Below, one piece after another: positions 24,180 to 36,519 of a stretch of DNA of 64,000 nt. Below the pieces are notes generated by a model. That model was not told the origin of the DNA, made no database searches, and was given only the letters and a program-made list of their open reading frames with translations. The position numbers and the translations under genes are program-made. Position 1 is the first letter of the stretch; the number at the start of each line of letters is the position of its first letter. Source of the stretch: Endomychus coccineus (taxonomy: Eukaryota > Arthropoda > Insecta > Coleoptera > Endomychidae); NCBI GenBank assembly GCA_958510875.1, contig OY294067.1, positions 60,462,039-60,526,038 of the forward strand. The letters are read 5' to 3'.

Positions 24180-26065
24180 CTAGCTGACCCGGCAAACGTT
24201 GTATTGCCATGTAAATAATTTCTAGATAATTTCTAGTGTAGAAAAAAAATAACTAACTTATTGGAAGTGTGTAAGGATGTGGTATATGAGTGAAAAAGGC
24301 ATGGAGCGCTGTGAACGATGAGGGAATATAAAAATAACAGAACATTAATTTTTTAAATTTATTATAATTTATTTTAAGTAATAATTATTTATATCATTAA
24401 TTCATTACATAATATTAATCTCTTAATGCTACAGCGTGAACAATATTTTTTGTTAGCCCGTCTTTAGCTAATACAAACAAACTTGATGGTGTACCCACTC
24501 GAGAGCATGCAACGTATAATTGTCCGTGTGAAAAACATGGTGTGCTCAAATCTAAGCCACAAACAGACATTGTTTGGCCTTGGGATTTATTAATAGTCAT
24601 TGCAAATGCCAATCTAATCGGAAATTGAATACGCCTAAATTGAATTGGCACATCTGTGGGTATAATATGTATTCGTGGTATTGATATATTTTCACCTCGA
24701 AACTTGCCATTTAAAATGGTGGCTTCGATAACGTTTTTCATTAATTTTTTAATGACTAATCGCGTACCGTTGCACAGCCGTGGCGGGTTCAAATTACGAA
24801 GCAAAATAATTGGAGATCCAACCAATTGTAAGTTATGCGGTGGCATGCCTGGCAAATCCAGTGAGTTCAAAAACTCTGTTGGAAAATTTAGCTTCAGCTT
24901 CAGTGGCATCGCAAACTATATCAATAGATTTATATGATACCAAGTCCCCTGGCAATAACTGTTGTATCTTCAGATTCAAAATGTCAACGTCCACATTTTT
25001 TTCCGCTAAAATTGCTCTTTCTGCAAGCCACTCGAGATTTATGTAATTCGTGTGTACATCGGGAAATATTTGTTCAATGAGAGCATCTTGCGATTCAATG
25101 ATTCTGCAGAAATCAGTCGGTAATTTTACGCATCCAGTTTCATCTATAGTGACTTTTCCATCGCCGATATCTAAGAGTTGTTTTGAGAATGTTTCAGCGG
25201 ATGGATCTTGAAGCATTTGAGCGCGCATATTTACTTTCGGCTGTACTTTTTCAACATTATTTTAATTCGTTTTTCACCAGTCCCAACAATGTTTTCGTTA
25301 TAAATAAGGAAGAATAATTTTTGATTTTATAATAAACGTATGAAAATAATTTATACTTACAACTCAATAGCCGTTGTTTGCGGGAACTCGTGACACGTGT
25401 TGAGTATTTTAGAGGTTATGTAAATCACTAAATTAACTGATCGTGCGAATTACACTCAAAATTGGTAATTTTATTAGTTATTAATAATTAATTATATTCA
25501 ATAATATTAGTTATTAATAAATAAATAATAAAGTTACTTGAGAATATATTTGATATGAGAGTTACACTGAGATAGTAAACTGTTTAACTACTACGCTTGA
25601 CGCATAAACTTTAATAATAGCCGAAAACTGTAGAGGGAGTGAGAGAAGGCTTATTGTTTGAGAGAAATAGGAGACCATCTTCGTTGTCATCCCTACTGCT
25701 GTTTTCTGAGTGAGAAGTGACACCGGTAGACACATGGAGGGGATAACTTACCAAGTTATAATAATTGATGTTATCGAGCGGGATAAAAAATGATAAAATT
25801 ATTAAAATGACTATTAAAATGCAGGGATTGGTGATAGAAGAGTGAAAATTTAGGGTTGTATGTATTTTTTAATGCGACATAGTAAAAAAGTAAAAAAAAA
25901 AAGATTTTGGGGTGGACACCCCTTATTACTTAGGGGTTTGAAAGATAGATAGTAGCCGACTTTCAGACTTACTGAATATGTATAAAAAATTTCATAAGAA
26001 TCGGTCTAGCCGTTTCGGAGGAGTATGAGAACGAACATTGTGACATGAAAATTTTATATATTAGA
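24180..26065 (-). mobile_element. Helitron, internally deleted
   Basis: Minus strand. The 5' end is TCTAATATATAAAATTTTC at 26065 downward, followed by the CTCCGAAACGGCTAGACCG block seen at many arthropod Helitron 5' ends. The 3' end is a GGCA...TGCC hairpin followed by GGGTCAGCTAG, ending CTAG at 24180. The flanking bases are A (5') and T (3'), the expected AT target. Only helicase C-terminal coding remains, so the copy is non-autonomous. Confidence 0.9.
24415..25228 (-). pseudogene. Helitron helicase, C-terminal fragment
   Basis: Two overlapping minus-strand frames join by a frameshift at about 24870. The upstream one reads LPTDFCRIIES, FPDVHTNYINLEWLAERAIL and LPGDLVSYKSID. The downstream one reads [33 protein letters not shown] and [15 protein letters not shown], with LYVACSRVG near the end. 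These are the last motifs of the PIF1-like superfamily 1B helicase of Helitron Rep/Hel proteins. The Rep nuclease and the helicase N-terminal half, including the Walker A motif, are absent. Confidence 0.9.
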
Positions 26066-26282
26066 TAAATACGTTTTTTGAAGCCCAAATTTTAAAATGG
26101 CTCCCTTTTTTGTCAAAAAAGTTGGAGCCTACCTTCTATAGCGGGACATAGAAGATCTTGAACATAGAGGTCACACCTACAATCGCGTAGTTAGGTTTTT
26201 GTAAAGACCTTTTCCACTGATATGCTATTTGTCAATTGACTTGCCATAAACATAAGATTAAATTAATATCTTCTCATTCCAG

Positions 26283-26727
26283 TGAATTCGCAGATGATGC
26301 GGAGATGCTGCAGATAACTCCCGAGCACGTTCAAATGATTCACGACTTGTATCCAGCTAATAATATGGAATGTGTGGAACTATTTGAAAAACTTGTGGAA
26401 AAGTTACCGTGCTACGGAATATTTACAGCGTCGGGCGAACTGGCCGCCTGGATGGTTCAGTCATATTACGGAGCTATGTTTTCCATGCAAACGCTACCCG
26501 AATATCGAAGGAAAGGCTACGGTCTCATTCTTGCAAAGTACCTGACTAATGTGGTTACCGATCGTGGCTATCTGCCCTTTGTGGTTATCCGTCCGGCAAA
26601 CCATGCTTCCAAAGGGCTTTACTCGAAATTAGGGTTTAAGAAACATTTCGAAACCGTCAGAGCAATTTTGCGCCCCCACGAGTTTGCCAGTGACGCACAG
26701 GGTGGGGGGACGGTGGCAGACCTCTAA
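26283..26727 (+). CDS. GNAT acyltransferase (GLYAT-like), terminal exon
   Basis: Last exon, joined in phase to 20560-20854. It encodes the acetyl-CoA-type binding half of the GNAT fold: ELAAWMVQSYYGAMFSMQTL, then motif A as YRRKGYGLILAKYL (the R-x-x-G-x-G pyrophosphate loop), then FVVIRPANHASKGLYSKLGF (motif B region). Insect GLYAT-like proteins of this layout are usually near 280 residues and transfer acyl groups from acyl-CoA; the substrate here is unknown. The acceptor is AG at 26281-26282 and the stop is at 26725-26727. No disabling change is seen in either exon, so the gene is probably functional. Confidence 0.85.
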
Positions 26728-28389
26728 GCAACTTTATTGTGATTAATATAGGCTGCCTACGCACATTTACGTTTAAAACTTATTTATATTCCTACTTCCT
26801 ACTTCCCAAAAGCGGACGTCTGTTGCAAATAGTTGAAAACTCAGTTAAGAATTGTAACAACAAAGCTTAGCCAAACGAATCTTATGACAAATTAGATCAA
26901 ATATTATTAACATATTCTGGCCACAAGACCTGTAACATTATATGAGATGGCAGATTTTATCGCTTATACTTGTCAGAGAATTTGTTTTCAATTCTCAATA
27001 TCAGTTCAGCTAACGCTACCCCTAAATTGTGCTTAATTGTGATGTATGTCTTTCCTAGAGGAACTGAAGAGATCAGAAATATGAAAAAAAAATCATCTTG
27101 ATACAATGAATTGCATTTGCTCAATAAACCGCAGTATCTACATAAAGCCAACCTGCGAACTGATAGAAGTGGGACCCCCTATAATAAAAAAAGAACTCTG
27201 AAATCAAACCCAGCTGAGTTCATGCGAAAATGATGAACAAGAATGTTGAATGTTGTTGGAAAAGTGAAATCTGATCATCTACAAATTTAGTATACGTTAA
27301 CATTGTTTGGTAACCTATTTTCTGGAGAGATATAGATTTAGGCTTGAATTCGCATAGGTACGTACAATTAGAGCTGTTGAAGAAAGCAGATTTATGCTTT
27401 CGAAACGTCATGGAGAATAAGGTGACTCAGCTTGGCCATCTATTTTATAGATTATAAAATGCCACTAAGAAACCTTTAATCATTCCATGATTAATTCAAC
27501 TGAAATTATCGGGGCGCCAATATTTACTATATTTAAATTTTTTATTATTCATCTTCCTTTTCCAGTATCTATGCGAAAGAAATCCAAAGAACAAAGATGA
27601 CTTGCTATTTACATATTGGCTAAGATAGGAGAAACAAAAAAATCTGGTCCTATTGGGAAAACCAATCTGAACACCATATCTCTAAGTGCAGTATCTTGAA
27701 CATCTTAAAACATTGGAATAACATTCGGCGTGCTGGAATTTTACTGGTTAATGATATTGGAATATATTTTCTCCTTATTGTAGCGAGTATATACTACCTG
27801 TTCTCAGTATTAATATCATCATGAAAACATGTCAGTCTCAGGGTCTATCCTAAGATGTTTATTCTCAGGGAAAAAAATTGACTCCACAACTGCAGCAACT
27901 ATTCTTATTTATAAATTATTCCCATTCACAAATCTTCGAAGAGAAATCGCCATCTGTCTCAAAATGTTTTCAGGTCTTATCGCTCAATAGTAAGAATCAT
28001 CTAGCTTATATAGTAATTTAAAATATTAGCATGATTTCATTGCCGATTATTTTACATTACAAACAACTGCTTGCAGCTTTATATTTCAGTTTTTATTATT
28101 TTTCTGGGCATAATGGCATCATCTTCCAAATTTTCTAGTTGTTCTTTTGTACTATATATGCATGACATTGATTACACTTAACTTTCTGTAAGTTCTTCAA
28201 CATCGATCGAAGAGTTCAATAAGACTGGTTCTGATTCTAGTTTTCTTGAAAGAGGTAATGAGGTAATGTATGTTACAGTGATGTCATACTTTACGATTCC
28301 GACCACCAAAAGATAGATTAGCTCAGTTCCAACCGTAAATATATAATTTTTCTTACATAAAGACCTGGACGGGCGCTCCGACGACATTG
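26728..28389. other. Downstream of acyltransferase gene, unassigned
   Basis: Presumed 3' untranslated region followed by AT-rich sequence. An AATAAA occurs near 27122 but cannot be assigned. No other gene seen. Confidence 0.45.
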
Positions 28390-28399
28390 CAGCAATTCC

Positions 28400-29108
28400 G
28401 CCAGAAAACCTAGCCCGTTAACTGAAGCTGCTCCTCTCCACCGTGCGGTAAATGGCTTCAGGTTCCCAAATCGTGTGCCCTAAGTAGCCTTATTAAACCC
28501 AGAATGACTGCTTTCTGCATCCGCTCTATCAAAATTTGCGCAAACTTCTTGCAGGCCGGAATGATCTTTAAGTTGGAACGCACGGAACCGCCCAAAACAC
28601 CGATAATCAGAACCAATAATACGACATTGTGGCCTGGGTATAGCGTGCGGAGCTCGAATAGAAGATTTTGCTACTTTGTTCATTTTTCCTTCTCTTCCAG
28701 GTCTTGGTTTATTTATCGAGGAGGACGTTAGGCATATTTAATTGTGTGGACAGGATACTCGGAAACGGTCAATTCCAGTAGATCTGTAATTTTTCGTTTC
28801 CGACAACGGATTCAATATCTCCTGGCACCAGCTCTTGGTCTGAGTGCCTTAGATGGTAATATAGTACCCGCCGTAGGGTCGCATTATGGCAATGGTTGTA
28901 AGCCGAGGTAGCTTTCGCCGGACATGCCGACACAAGGTGGGAAAGTGTCTCAGGCGCCTTCCGATAGGCTCTGCAGCTGACATCAGGAACCTACACACCC
29001 ATCACGTTGCTGCGATAGACCAAGGTGTTGATTATGCCATCTTGGCAAGCTGCGGTAAATCTCTCAGTCTCGAAGGTAAGCTCGGCTGACCTTAGGTAGC
29101 CGAAAGTC
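28400..29108 (-). pseudogene. R4-like LINE C-terminal region
   Basis: Minus-strand translation gives ELTFETERFTAACQDGIINT, then LVYRSNVMGV, then (after one in-frame stop) VPDVSCRAYRKAPETLSHLV with SACPAKATSAYNH. This last part is a Cys/His zinc-binding segment of R2/R4-type LINEs. It continues through LRRVLYYHLRHS to the restriction-like endonuclease region, where the copy is deleted and frameshifted (LLDKTKT followed by KSSIRAPHAI). The paired copy at 36782-37009 retains the PD...E core lost here. Confidence 0.75.
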
Positions 29109-29990
29109 AGCCTGGTTGACAAGCCGAGCGTTTCGATGTTTCTGAAGAAAACACCATATATCGGCTTGTTATCATGCTGCGTGAACATTAGATCTTGCTC
29201 CGCAAGATATATAGTATTGACAGAATTCAAGAGTGGTGTTTTCCAAGGAGACCCCTCCAGTCCTCTCTTGTTCAACATCACACTGCTGTCACTCTCCATT
29301 ACGTTAAGACGGGCTCGTGGATATTACTCTAGACCACCCAAGGGCCGGAGGCATCAGATCACTCATTTATTTCACATGGATGATCTGAAACTGTATGCCT
29401 CTGAGGAGAAGAACCTCCTTCAAGCTCTCAACGTGGTTCAAAGATATACACGAGCCGTAGGCATGGAGTTGGGATTGGACAAGTGCGTAGTATTTCATTT
29501 GAGGAAAGAACGATCTTCGGCAGTGCACGAGAATATGCAGCTTGCCGACGGAAGCATCTTTAAACATCTTGAAGCTGGAGAGACCTATCGATACCTGGGA
29601 ATGGAACAGCGTCTTAATTATGACGCTTCACAGGAAAGGTGGCTTTCGCGTTGAGTACAGAAATCTTTCGAACTTTCGAGGGAGAACAAGGCGTCTGTAA
29701 CAAATATGTTTGCCGTTCCAGTTCTGCTTCACTCTTTTGGAGTGATGAAATAGATGGTCGATAAACTGTATAGACTCGACCATTTATCCCCCACGTCGGG
29801 AGGTAGGGGAGGGGACTCCTTAGCTCACACAGCCGATGAAGTAAAAAAGGCTACACTGCATAAACCTCCTTAACTGTAGTCCGATGCCATACGAAAGACC
29901 TCCGTTTAAATACATGCGAAGACTATCTTTTCAAGATTGGATTAATATGGTTCAACAAAACCAACGAGAAGGGGCAGAGTTAACGCCGCC
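29109..29990 (+). pseudogene. R4-like LINE reverse transcriptase segment
   Basis: Plus strand: TEFKSGVFQGDPSSPLLFNI, LSLSITLRRARGYY, QITHLFHMDDLKLYASEE (catalytic MDD), RAVGMELGLDKCVVFHLR and ETYRYLGMEQ. After a stop at 29652 related sequence continues (VTNMFAVPVLLHSFGVM), then frameshifted pieces to about 29990 (ADEVKKATLHK). The motif spacing and the FxMDDLKLYA block fit R4/Dong-type LINEs with a restriction-like endonuclease. No start is present: the segment is the internal part of ORF. Confidence 0.85.
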
Positions 29991-31949
29991 GAAATGTCAT
30001 CTTTTCATTTGGTCTACCTAAATATAACTTAATATAATTTCGAATAAATAAATAGGCACCTACTAATAACATTCTATAGTAACTTCCAGAAACAAAGGTC
30101 GAAGGGTATTTTTGCCAGCATGGAAGAAATGAAGGTGGGAAGTTTTGATGATGCGGGTTCAATTTATGAGTCTTTTTCACTACAAAATATTTTTCTTTGT
30201 CTTAAATATCTTGGATACATTTGAATTTAGCATATTTATTTCAGTTAAATCAATGAAACTAGAATAAACAAAAGTGTGAACCAGGTTTTTCAAATTTATC
30301 CTAGGAGGTTTTTAAAGACATCATGAACAAAATTGAAATTGAGAAAAGTTGTCTGGGGGCATTTGAAGGTCTAGGAATCAAATAACATTCTTTTTCTGCG
30401 CCTGTTCATCCTTCAGATATCATACTAGTAAACATTGCACGATTAATTTGATGATTATCCGTTATCAAACTTTGAAACCACTGCTTTTGTACCATATCAG
30501 TCACAGATTTTGTTACAGCAACCATTTCATTTTCCGTTACATAATGATAATAACTTAACAATTTCAAAGAGCAAATAATGAAAACCAAAACAGTTTTTGC
30601 AAATTCTACATTTTCTAAAATTGAATAGAATCAGCCATTACGTGATGAAAATCCATTGTAAACCTAAATAAAATAACAATTAAAAGTTCGATTTTCACTA
30701 GTCTGAAACTAGAGAAAATCGAACTTTAAATATTTATTTTATTCAAGTTCTATATTTTCCTTGTTTCATGCCGTCCCATCAACTATATACTTTTTGCATG
30801 ATGATCCGATCTTGAATTATTATATATCTCATCAATAAAGGAGCACTAAAACCTTTTCATTGGTTGGGAGTGGGGAGTTATCTTGGACAGGTACTGTCTG
30901 TTATTTTCATCTTTATTTGGAGAAACATCCAAGCGAGATGAAAGGTTTCGAAGATATCTCTTAGTAGGAAATAAATAGAAATTTCCGATAAGTTCAAAGG
31001 TAACGGGTGACTGTCATTTGTTTTATTTGATCGATAATAAAATAAAGTTGCTTAGAATACATCCAGAGTTCACTAATCTTTAACACTTTCTTCAAATATT
31101 CTAAACCGTCTTAGACAACTGAAACTATCTATAATCTAAACTATCATAATCGTATTTGAACCTATCTATCGAATTTTGAAATTGGTACCATCTGTTAATT
31201 TTCATATCGAAACTCAAAATCAATTTCAATTCTTCGAAACTCAGCTCAATACTCTTTACAATTATTCTAATTTTAAGGTCATTATCTACACAAAGTTGAT
31301 TTTCTATAGAGGATCACTGTCAGAATTTAAAGTCGAAAATACAAGCTTCACCAGATCATCATAACTATCAATAATAATATATAATAAATATTTCGAAATT
31401 TTCCACTATTCAGTTTTATGAAGTAGATTTTGTCCTCTTTGAAAAGAATACTGTTCACTGAATATTTCAGAAAATTGGGTCGGTGACTCTTTCGTAGTAG
31501 GTAGATAATTGAACTTGACTTACATACTGGAACAGAACAATTTCTAGGCATAATTGACTAATTGCGAAAACAGAACAATTCCCAGAACAATACAAATTTT
31601 ACAAATTCTCTAACTAATTATTGACACCACACAAATTTAAATTGTACAAAAATATTGTCATTGTCGCTTGGGAGATATTGTTCCAAATGGGTAAAATATA
31701 CATTGAAATTTAACAGAATCCTACATCACCATGTTGGAAATGTAACAGAACCAAATTACACCGTGTTGCCAGTTTAAGCTTTGTTCCTGGCTTGCGTTAG
31801 AGTCGGCTATGACTACCATACCTAGAAAGCACATATTTGCGTCATTGGCAGCCGGAATTGGAATTCTTGAAATATCTTCAATCGTAGTGGTTGGATATAA
31901 TCTGTTTATATGTATATTATGTATATTTGAGAATGGAGTTTTTGGTACA
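29991..31949. other. Unassigned sequence with a hairpin
   Basis: No gene recognised. A near-perfect 14-base inverted repeat (AAGTTCGATTTTC and its complement) lies at 30683-30727. Confidence 0.45.
30683..30727. repeat. Hairpin
   Basis: Arms AAAGTTCGATTTTC and GAAAATCGAACTTT around a 17-base loop. Confidence 0.7.
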
Positions 31950-32530
31950 CTCAAAAGATTGCTAATTTTGAATCCAAGTTATAAGTATTATTTGTTCTGT
32001 TAATGGTAGTTCATGTTTGGTCAATTCCTTCGGAATTGTAAGACTTTTCGGTAATATTTTGTTACGTTTCTATTGCGGTCGACTGTACAGCATCAGCATA
32101 ACTGACTGTCGATGTATTTTGTTCATGTTTATTTTTTATTCAAAACAGCTGTGGTATTAACATTCAGAGAAGATATTTCTTTCATAGCACGTTGATTTTT
32201 ATTATGTTATTTTTTCAACAATTTGCTCAGTTGTAAATTACGTTCGATTATGATATGCTTAGGATATTTAAACTTACCTGCCTCGTTACAATGGTCAGCA
32301 ATGCATCTTGATTGTTGAATAATAAGATATTTTAATTGCTGAATGTCATTCTTCAAAATATTAATTTCTTGTTGACAGTTGTACTTTGTTTTGTTTTATT
32401 ACAGTCTGCATGTCGCATGTATCACATTTCCATTGTTTTACCAGTTTGTTTTCACACAATCTATGAAATTCTTTGATACTTAGATCGATGCACTCTAAAT
32501 GAAATAACTTTACACATTTTCCGGAATTAA
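31950..32530 (-). pseudogene. LINE ORF1-like remnant with PHD-type finger
   Basis: Minus strand from about 32525. KCVKLFHLECIDLSIKEF and QWKCDTCDMQ form the second half of a PHD-like zinc finger (FH..C then W.C..C). After a frameshift comes a coiled-coil-like stretch (EINILKNDIQQLKYLIIQQ). Further on is TSTVSYADAVQS, a phrase typical of ORF1 proteins. The PHD, coiled coil and SYADAV order is that of ORF1 in CR1/Jockey-type LINEs. The first Cys pairs of the finger were not found. A host PHD gene fragment is the alternative. Confidence 0.5.
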
Positions 32531-33919
32531 TTGTTTCGTCTCGTCTATTAATTTAAAATTAATGATAATATCATAATCATTATCATTTATGTTATATATT
32601 GGTTTATCCCTTCTATGGTAAGATATTACTGTGTAATATGTTTGAAGAAGCTACGGTATTAGCGGAACTTACTCACATTTATTTATTAAATTAGTGAAAA
32701 TCAAACCTTTAATAGTTATTTTAATTAAGTTTAGAATGAATTACATCACGTAAGTGCTGATTATGTTAAATTTTTATTTCATTTAATTAATTTCGTTGTG
32801 ATTTTCAGAAAAAATTTCATCTTCAGCACTTCAACAATTATTTGCGTAAATTTTTACTGAGGGCAAGTGATCAAGTATGTTGACAAACTTGATTTCGATC
32901 CCACTATAACTGTGGTAAAAACATAAACAATATTATATATGTACGAGGCAATATCCTATATCTTGGAAATAACGATCCCTTAAACTCATTCTTACATTAG
33001 AATATTTCAGTTTTAAATCCAGAATTTGTTTTTTGTATCAAGAATCAAGACAAATATTAAATATGAATTATAGCACCATCATCAGAACTGATCTCACCAT
33101 TTGCGCGATTCTTGAATATAGTTTAGGATTGATATGAATACCGGTTGTCGATGTTTTATTTTGCTCTATTTTTGATTCAGCTTCAGCTGAGATTGATATG
33201 AATATCTGAGCTGAGAGACCAGTTACACCGTAAAACGAAATTTGCAATTGTGAGAATGACAGTGGAAGCGAATGCTTCTAGCCTGGAATGATAAAAAAAT
33301 TGCTCATCGGAATCAAACCTTACATGATAAATGGTTACATTTTTACAATCTCGATTTTCAGTGTTATTCCGAGTTCTGTCATAGTGATGGAGTTTTTCAC
33401 TAATTTTATTTAAGTCTAATGAGAAATAAAACTATCAACTAAAAAAATTGACTGAATGTGTAAAATATGCCCAAATTCTACATCTCATAGGAATTCGAGA
33501 TTTTGAACTATAAGACAGTATGCTGCCATCCCCTTTTTACAATTTTAATTGGGAAATATAATATATATAGTGCCTCCGAAGAAAAAGTATTCATTCCGAG
33601 TCTTTGTATTCACGGTCGATACAGGAAATAAATCAAAAACCATAAAGATCTCATGTCCAAACACAACCTTTGACAGCCCATCCTAGAAAGGAATCTTGTG
33701 ACAACCCACATGAATGGTGTTCTAATTTTATACAAGACTTTCTTCCTCTGCTCTCTGGAAACTATTTCATTGAATAAGAATGTTGATAAAACTATATTAG
33801 GACAGGACCGGTCTTAATTAATTGGAGACCACAATGAGAATAGAATTTTTAATGCACTTGTTTTGAATTACGTTTATGGTAATACCATATCTTGAATAGT
33901 AGAATTTCGCGGATGGCTA
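32531..33919. other. Unassigned sequence
   Basis: AT-rich, no gene recognised. Confidence 0.5.
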
Positions 33920-35224
33920 ATCTTGAAAATTTTTGGCTTCTCAGTTCCTTTAAAGCCAATCCTTGGTCAGTTCCTTCAAGACCAATTGTCAGCACAATCG
34001 GATTCCCTACATATAAACTCTCATCTATTCTCAAACCTCTTTTTGTTAATTTGTAAATTAAACAGTTTTATCCTAAATTCCTTTCATTTCGTTGAAAAAC
34101 TTCAAACGCTAAAAGTTGACCCATGCGATTTGCCATTAGCTTCGACGTCGAATCACACATTACCAATGTTCCTATTCCAGACAACCTTTCCATAATTTCT
34201 GTTTCCTGTCAAAAACATTTCAATGGACTTACTACCGTTAATTGATTTTTGTCTATCTTCCACATATTCTCTGTACGATGGCAAGTTTTTTTTATTAATA
34301 CCTTCATGGAAACTTTTGAAGAAGATGCTCATCTATTCACAAGCCGAACTGTTCTCTTAGATATGTCGACGACACTTTTGTTATTTGGCAACATGGTTGC
34401 GAAAATCTTGTTCCCTTCCTCCATCATTTAAATTCCAATATCCTTTTCACCATGGAAGATGAATCGAAAGGTTCACTCCTAACATACTCGACATACTAAC
34501 GGTACTTTGGGACATTCTGTGTATCGAAAACCGATAGATACTTCTATGGCCTTTTTTTCACTACCCTGCCCAAAAATAATATCATAAACTTCTTGATCCA
34601 TACAGCTGTCCACTTAGCCCAACCCCAATCCTTAAAATCAGAATTAAAACACCTTTCATCTTACTTATTATCAAATAATTTCTCCTATTATAATATGCAA
34701 AAAGCCATAAAGAAATACACCTCGCCTAAAATTTCAAATCAACTTGAACCACCTCCACCTCTTTTATCCACTGCCTTATATTGAAAATATAACAGATCGA
34801 ATTTCTAAAATCCTTAAGAAGCACAATATTTCTACTCGTTTTCCACACATCCAAAACTATCTCAGTTTTACAAACCTTTCCCCTTCTTCCTTTTCATTTA
34901 GAACGTGTTTATAGCATTCCCTGTTCTTCCGGTAAAGGCTACATTGGTGATACAAGTCGTACAGTAGCTACTCGTGTGAAAGAACATGAGCGCTGTACAA
35001 GGCTTCGTGACACCCAGTGGACTGATCTTGCGGATAACAAGTTTGACAATAATCATCACATCCTTTTCGAAAATAGTAAAATCCTAACCCAAAATTCAAA
35101 TAATCTGAACCGTGACTCAGGATATTACCTTTCGAACATTTGGAAACCCATCCTTGAAAATTTCACTTCGGACTTTATTCCTAATGTATTCAATGCTTGC
35201 TATATATCACGCTTAAGACGATGA
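33920..35224 (+). pseudogene. Degraded Penelope-like element (RT plus GIY-YIG)
   Basis: Plus-strand pieces in PLE order. At 33985-34045: RPIVSTIGFPTYKLSSIL. Near 34095: FVEKLQTLKVDPCD. At 34140-34195: SFDVESHITNVPIPDNLSII, with the RT motif A Asp. At 34359-34400: RYVDDTFVIWQHG, the catalytic VDD. Then FTMEDESKG and pieces to 34770. The GIY-YIG endonuclease follows at 34905-35015 as VYSIPCSSGKGYIGDTS with RTVATRVKEHE. The tail to 35224 ends in a natural-looking stop. Frames shift many times, so the copy is dead. No terminal repeat was recognised around it. Confidence 0.85.
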
Positions 35225-36519
35225 CTAAACAATTTACAGAAAGTGTATATTTTCATTTTATACGGGCTGGACGATTCCATGCTTCTGCGGACATATTTAT
35301 GTAACCATGTTGGAGTTCAGCCAGGGCATTTTTTAAGTAATACGAACGTGGCCAAATGGCCACGTAGTAGTCCGCCGTGGCCACGTAGTAATCATAATCT
35401 GCCCACAACCAATTTTCGAAAATGAGGAGATAGTTTTCTTTTGGCCACCTAGTGAAAAATCCTTAAAAAATGTCTGGAGCTCACCATTTTGAACCATTTA
35501 TATGATTTTATCGTTTTTACTTTATTTTGAATAAAAATTACTTAAATTTCGGAGTTTTATATTGTCAACAAGATAACATTACGTTTTTGCACAAAACTTC
35601 TCTAAAGGGCCGGAACGCCTTATTTGCGACTATTGATTTATATGCACAAATTTTCTACCGCATTGTCCTATACAACCTCCTCAAGTTTGGCAACATCCTT
35701 TTGTAACACCCTGTTTAGATTTAAGGCACATACAGCTGAAGCTGTTTTCCACATTATATTGTTCTAACACTGTCATATAATATCTTTTCCAACAATCATC
35801 AATTATTGGATGAAGGTTTTTATTGGATGATCCAGAAACCTGAATAGATATAGCATAGATTAATTAATCTTTCTCAATAATTATGAAGGTAACTCTTTTA
35901 AAATAGGATTATCAAGATGAATAACCGCAAAATTTGAACTGTAGGTGTGATTCGAACCCACATCCCTGAATGTCTTTGTCTAGCCCAGCATGAGTCAAGA
36001 ATGATTTTTCAACACTGACCAAGGAGGGATATTTGTGATCAATAGCTTTGATTGAAACTTTCTAGGTGTATATGTATATTAGCTATGCTTCCTAAAACGG
36101 CTGTGCATTTTCATCATTGATGAAATTATAATTCATTAGTATGTAGAATAAATATTGGTCAAATACTTATTCGAAAATTAGTTCAATTAGCCTACAGTTT
36201 TTCAGAGCTGCTGCAAAACAATATTTGATGGAACACTTCTTGTTACACATAGGAATAATAAAAAAAATTCGTAACGAAGTAGGAAGTTAGGGAGAAACTG
36301 TTAATATTGCAAACATACTCAAAATTTTCGCCCCAATTCTAGATTTTAGATTATCGATATGCCTTGCATTTGTAATTAAATATCACGTAAGAATTCAAAG
36401 GAGAGTATGTGGTTGATCAAAAACAGACATCTATGCTGTATAAAACATTCAATGAAGATAGGAACGAAATTTTCTGTATGCATATACATATAATATTTTT
36501 ATTTTTGCCAAGAAGTAGA
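35225..36519. other. Unassigned sequence
   Basis: No gene. Around 35345-35395 the phrase GGCCACGTAGTA occurs twice and forms a small palindrome (ACGTGGCC/GGCCACGT). Confidence 0.45.

Larger units (their letters stand above)
20855..26282 (+). other. Intron of the acyltransferase gene
   Basis: A 5428-base intron with donor GTAAGT and acceptor TCATTCCAG. It holds an inverted repeat (21271-21714), a short AATAAT run at about 23803, and the Helitron at 24180-26065. The rest, notably 21840-23800, shows no gene. Confidence 0.65.
28390..29990. mobile_element. R4/Dong-like LINE copy with inverted 5' segment
   Basis: The 3' part (zinc-binding region and restriction-like endonuclease) reads on the minus strand from about 29108 to 28400. 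The RT part reads on the plus strand from about 29109 to 29990. The two coding segments diverge from a junction near 29108. This is the arrangement produced when a LINE inserts with inversion of its 5' portion (twin priming). A second, non-inverted 3' fragment of the same family lies at 36520-37125. Confidence 0.75.

Noticed and set aside
31348..31551. Minus-strand MPRNCSVPVCKSS start, recalling a THAP domain, with a GTAAGT donor-like site nearby
   Set aside because: No further THAP residues follow and no second exon was found; the resemblance is a few residues only.
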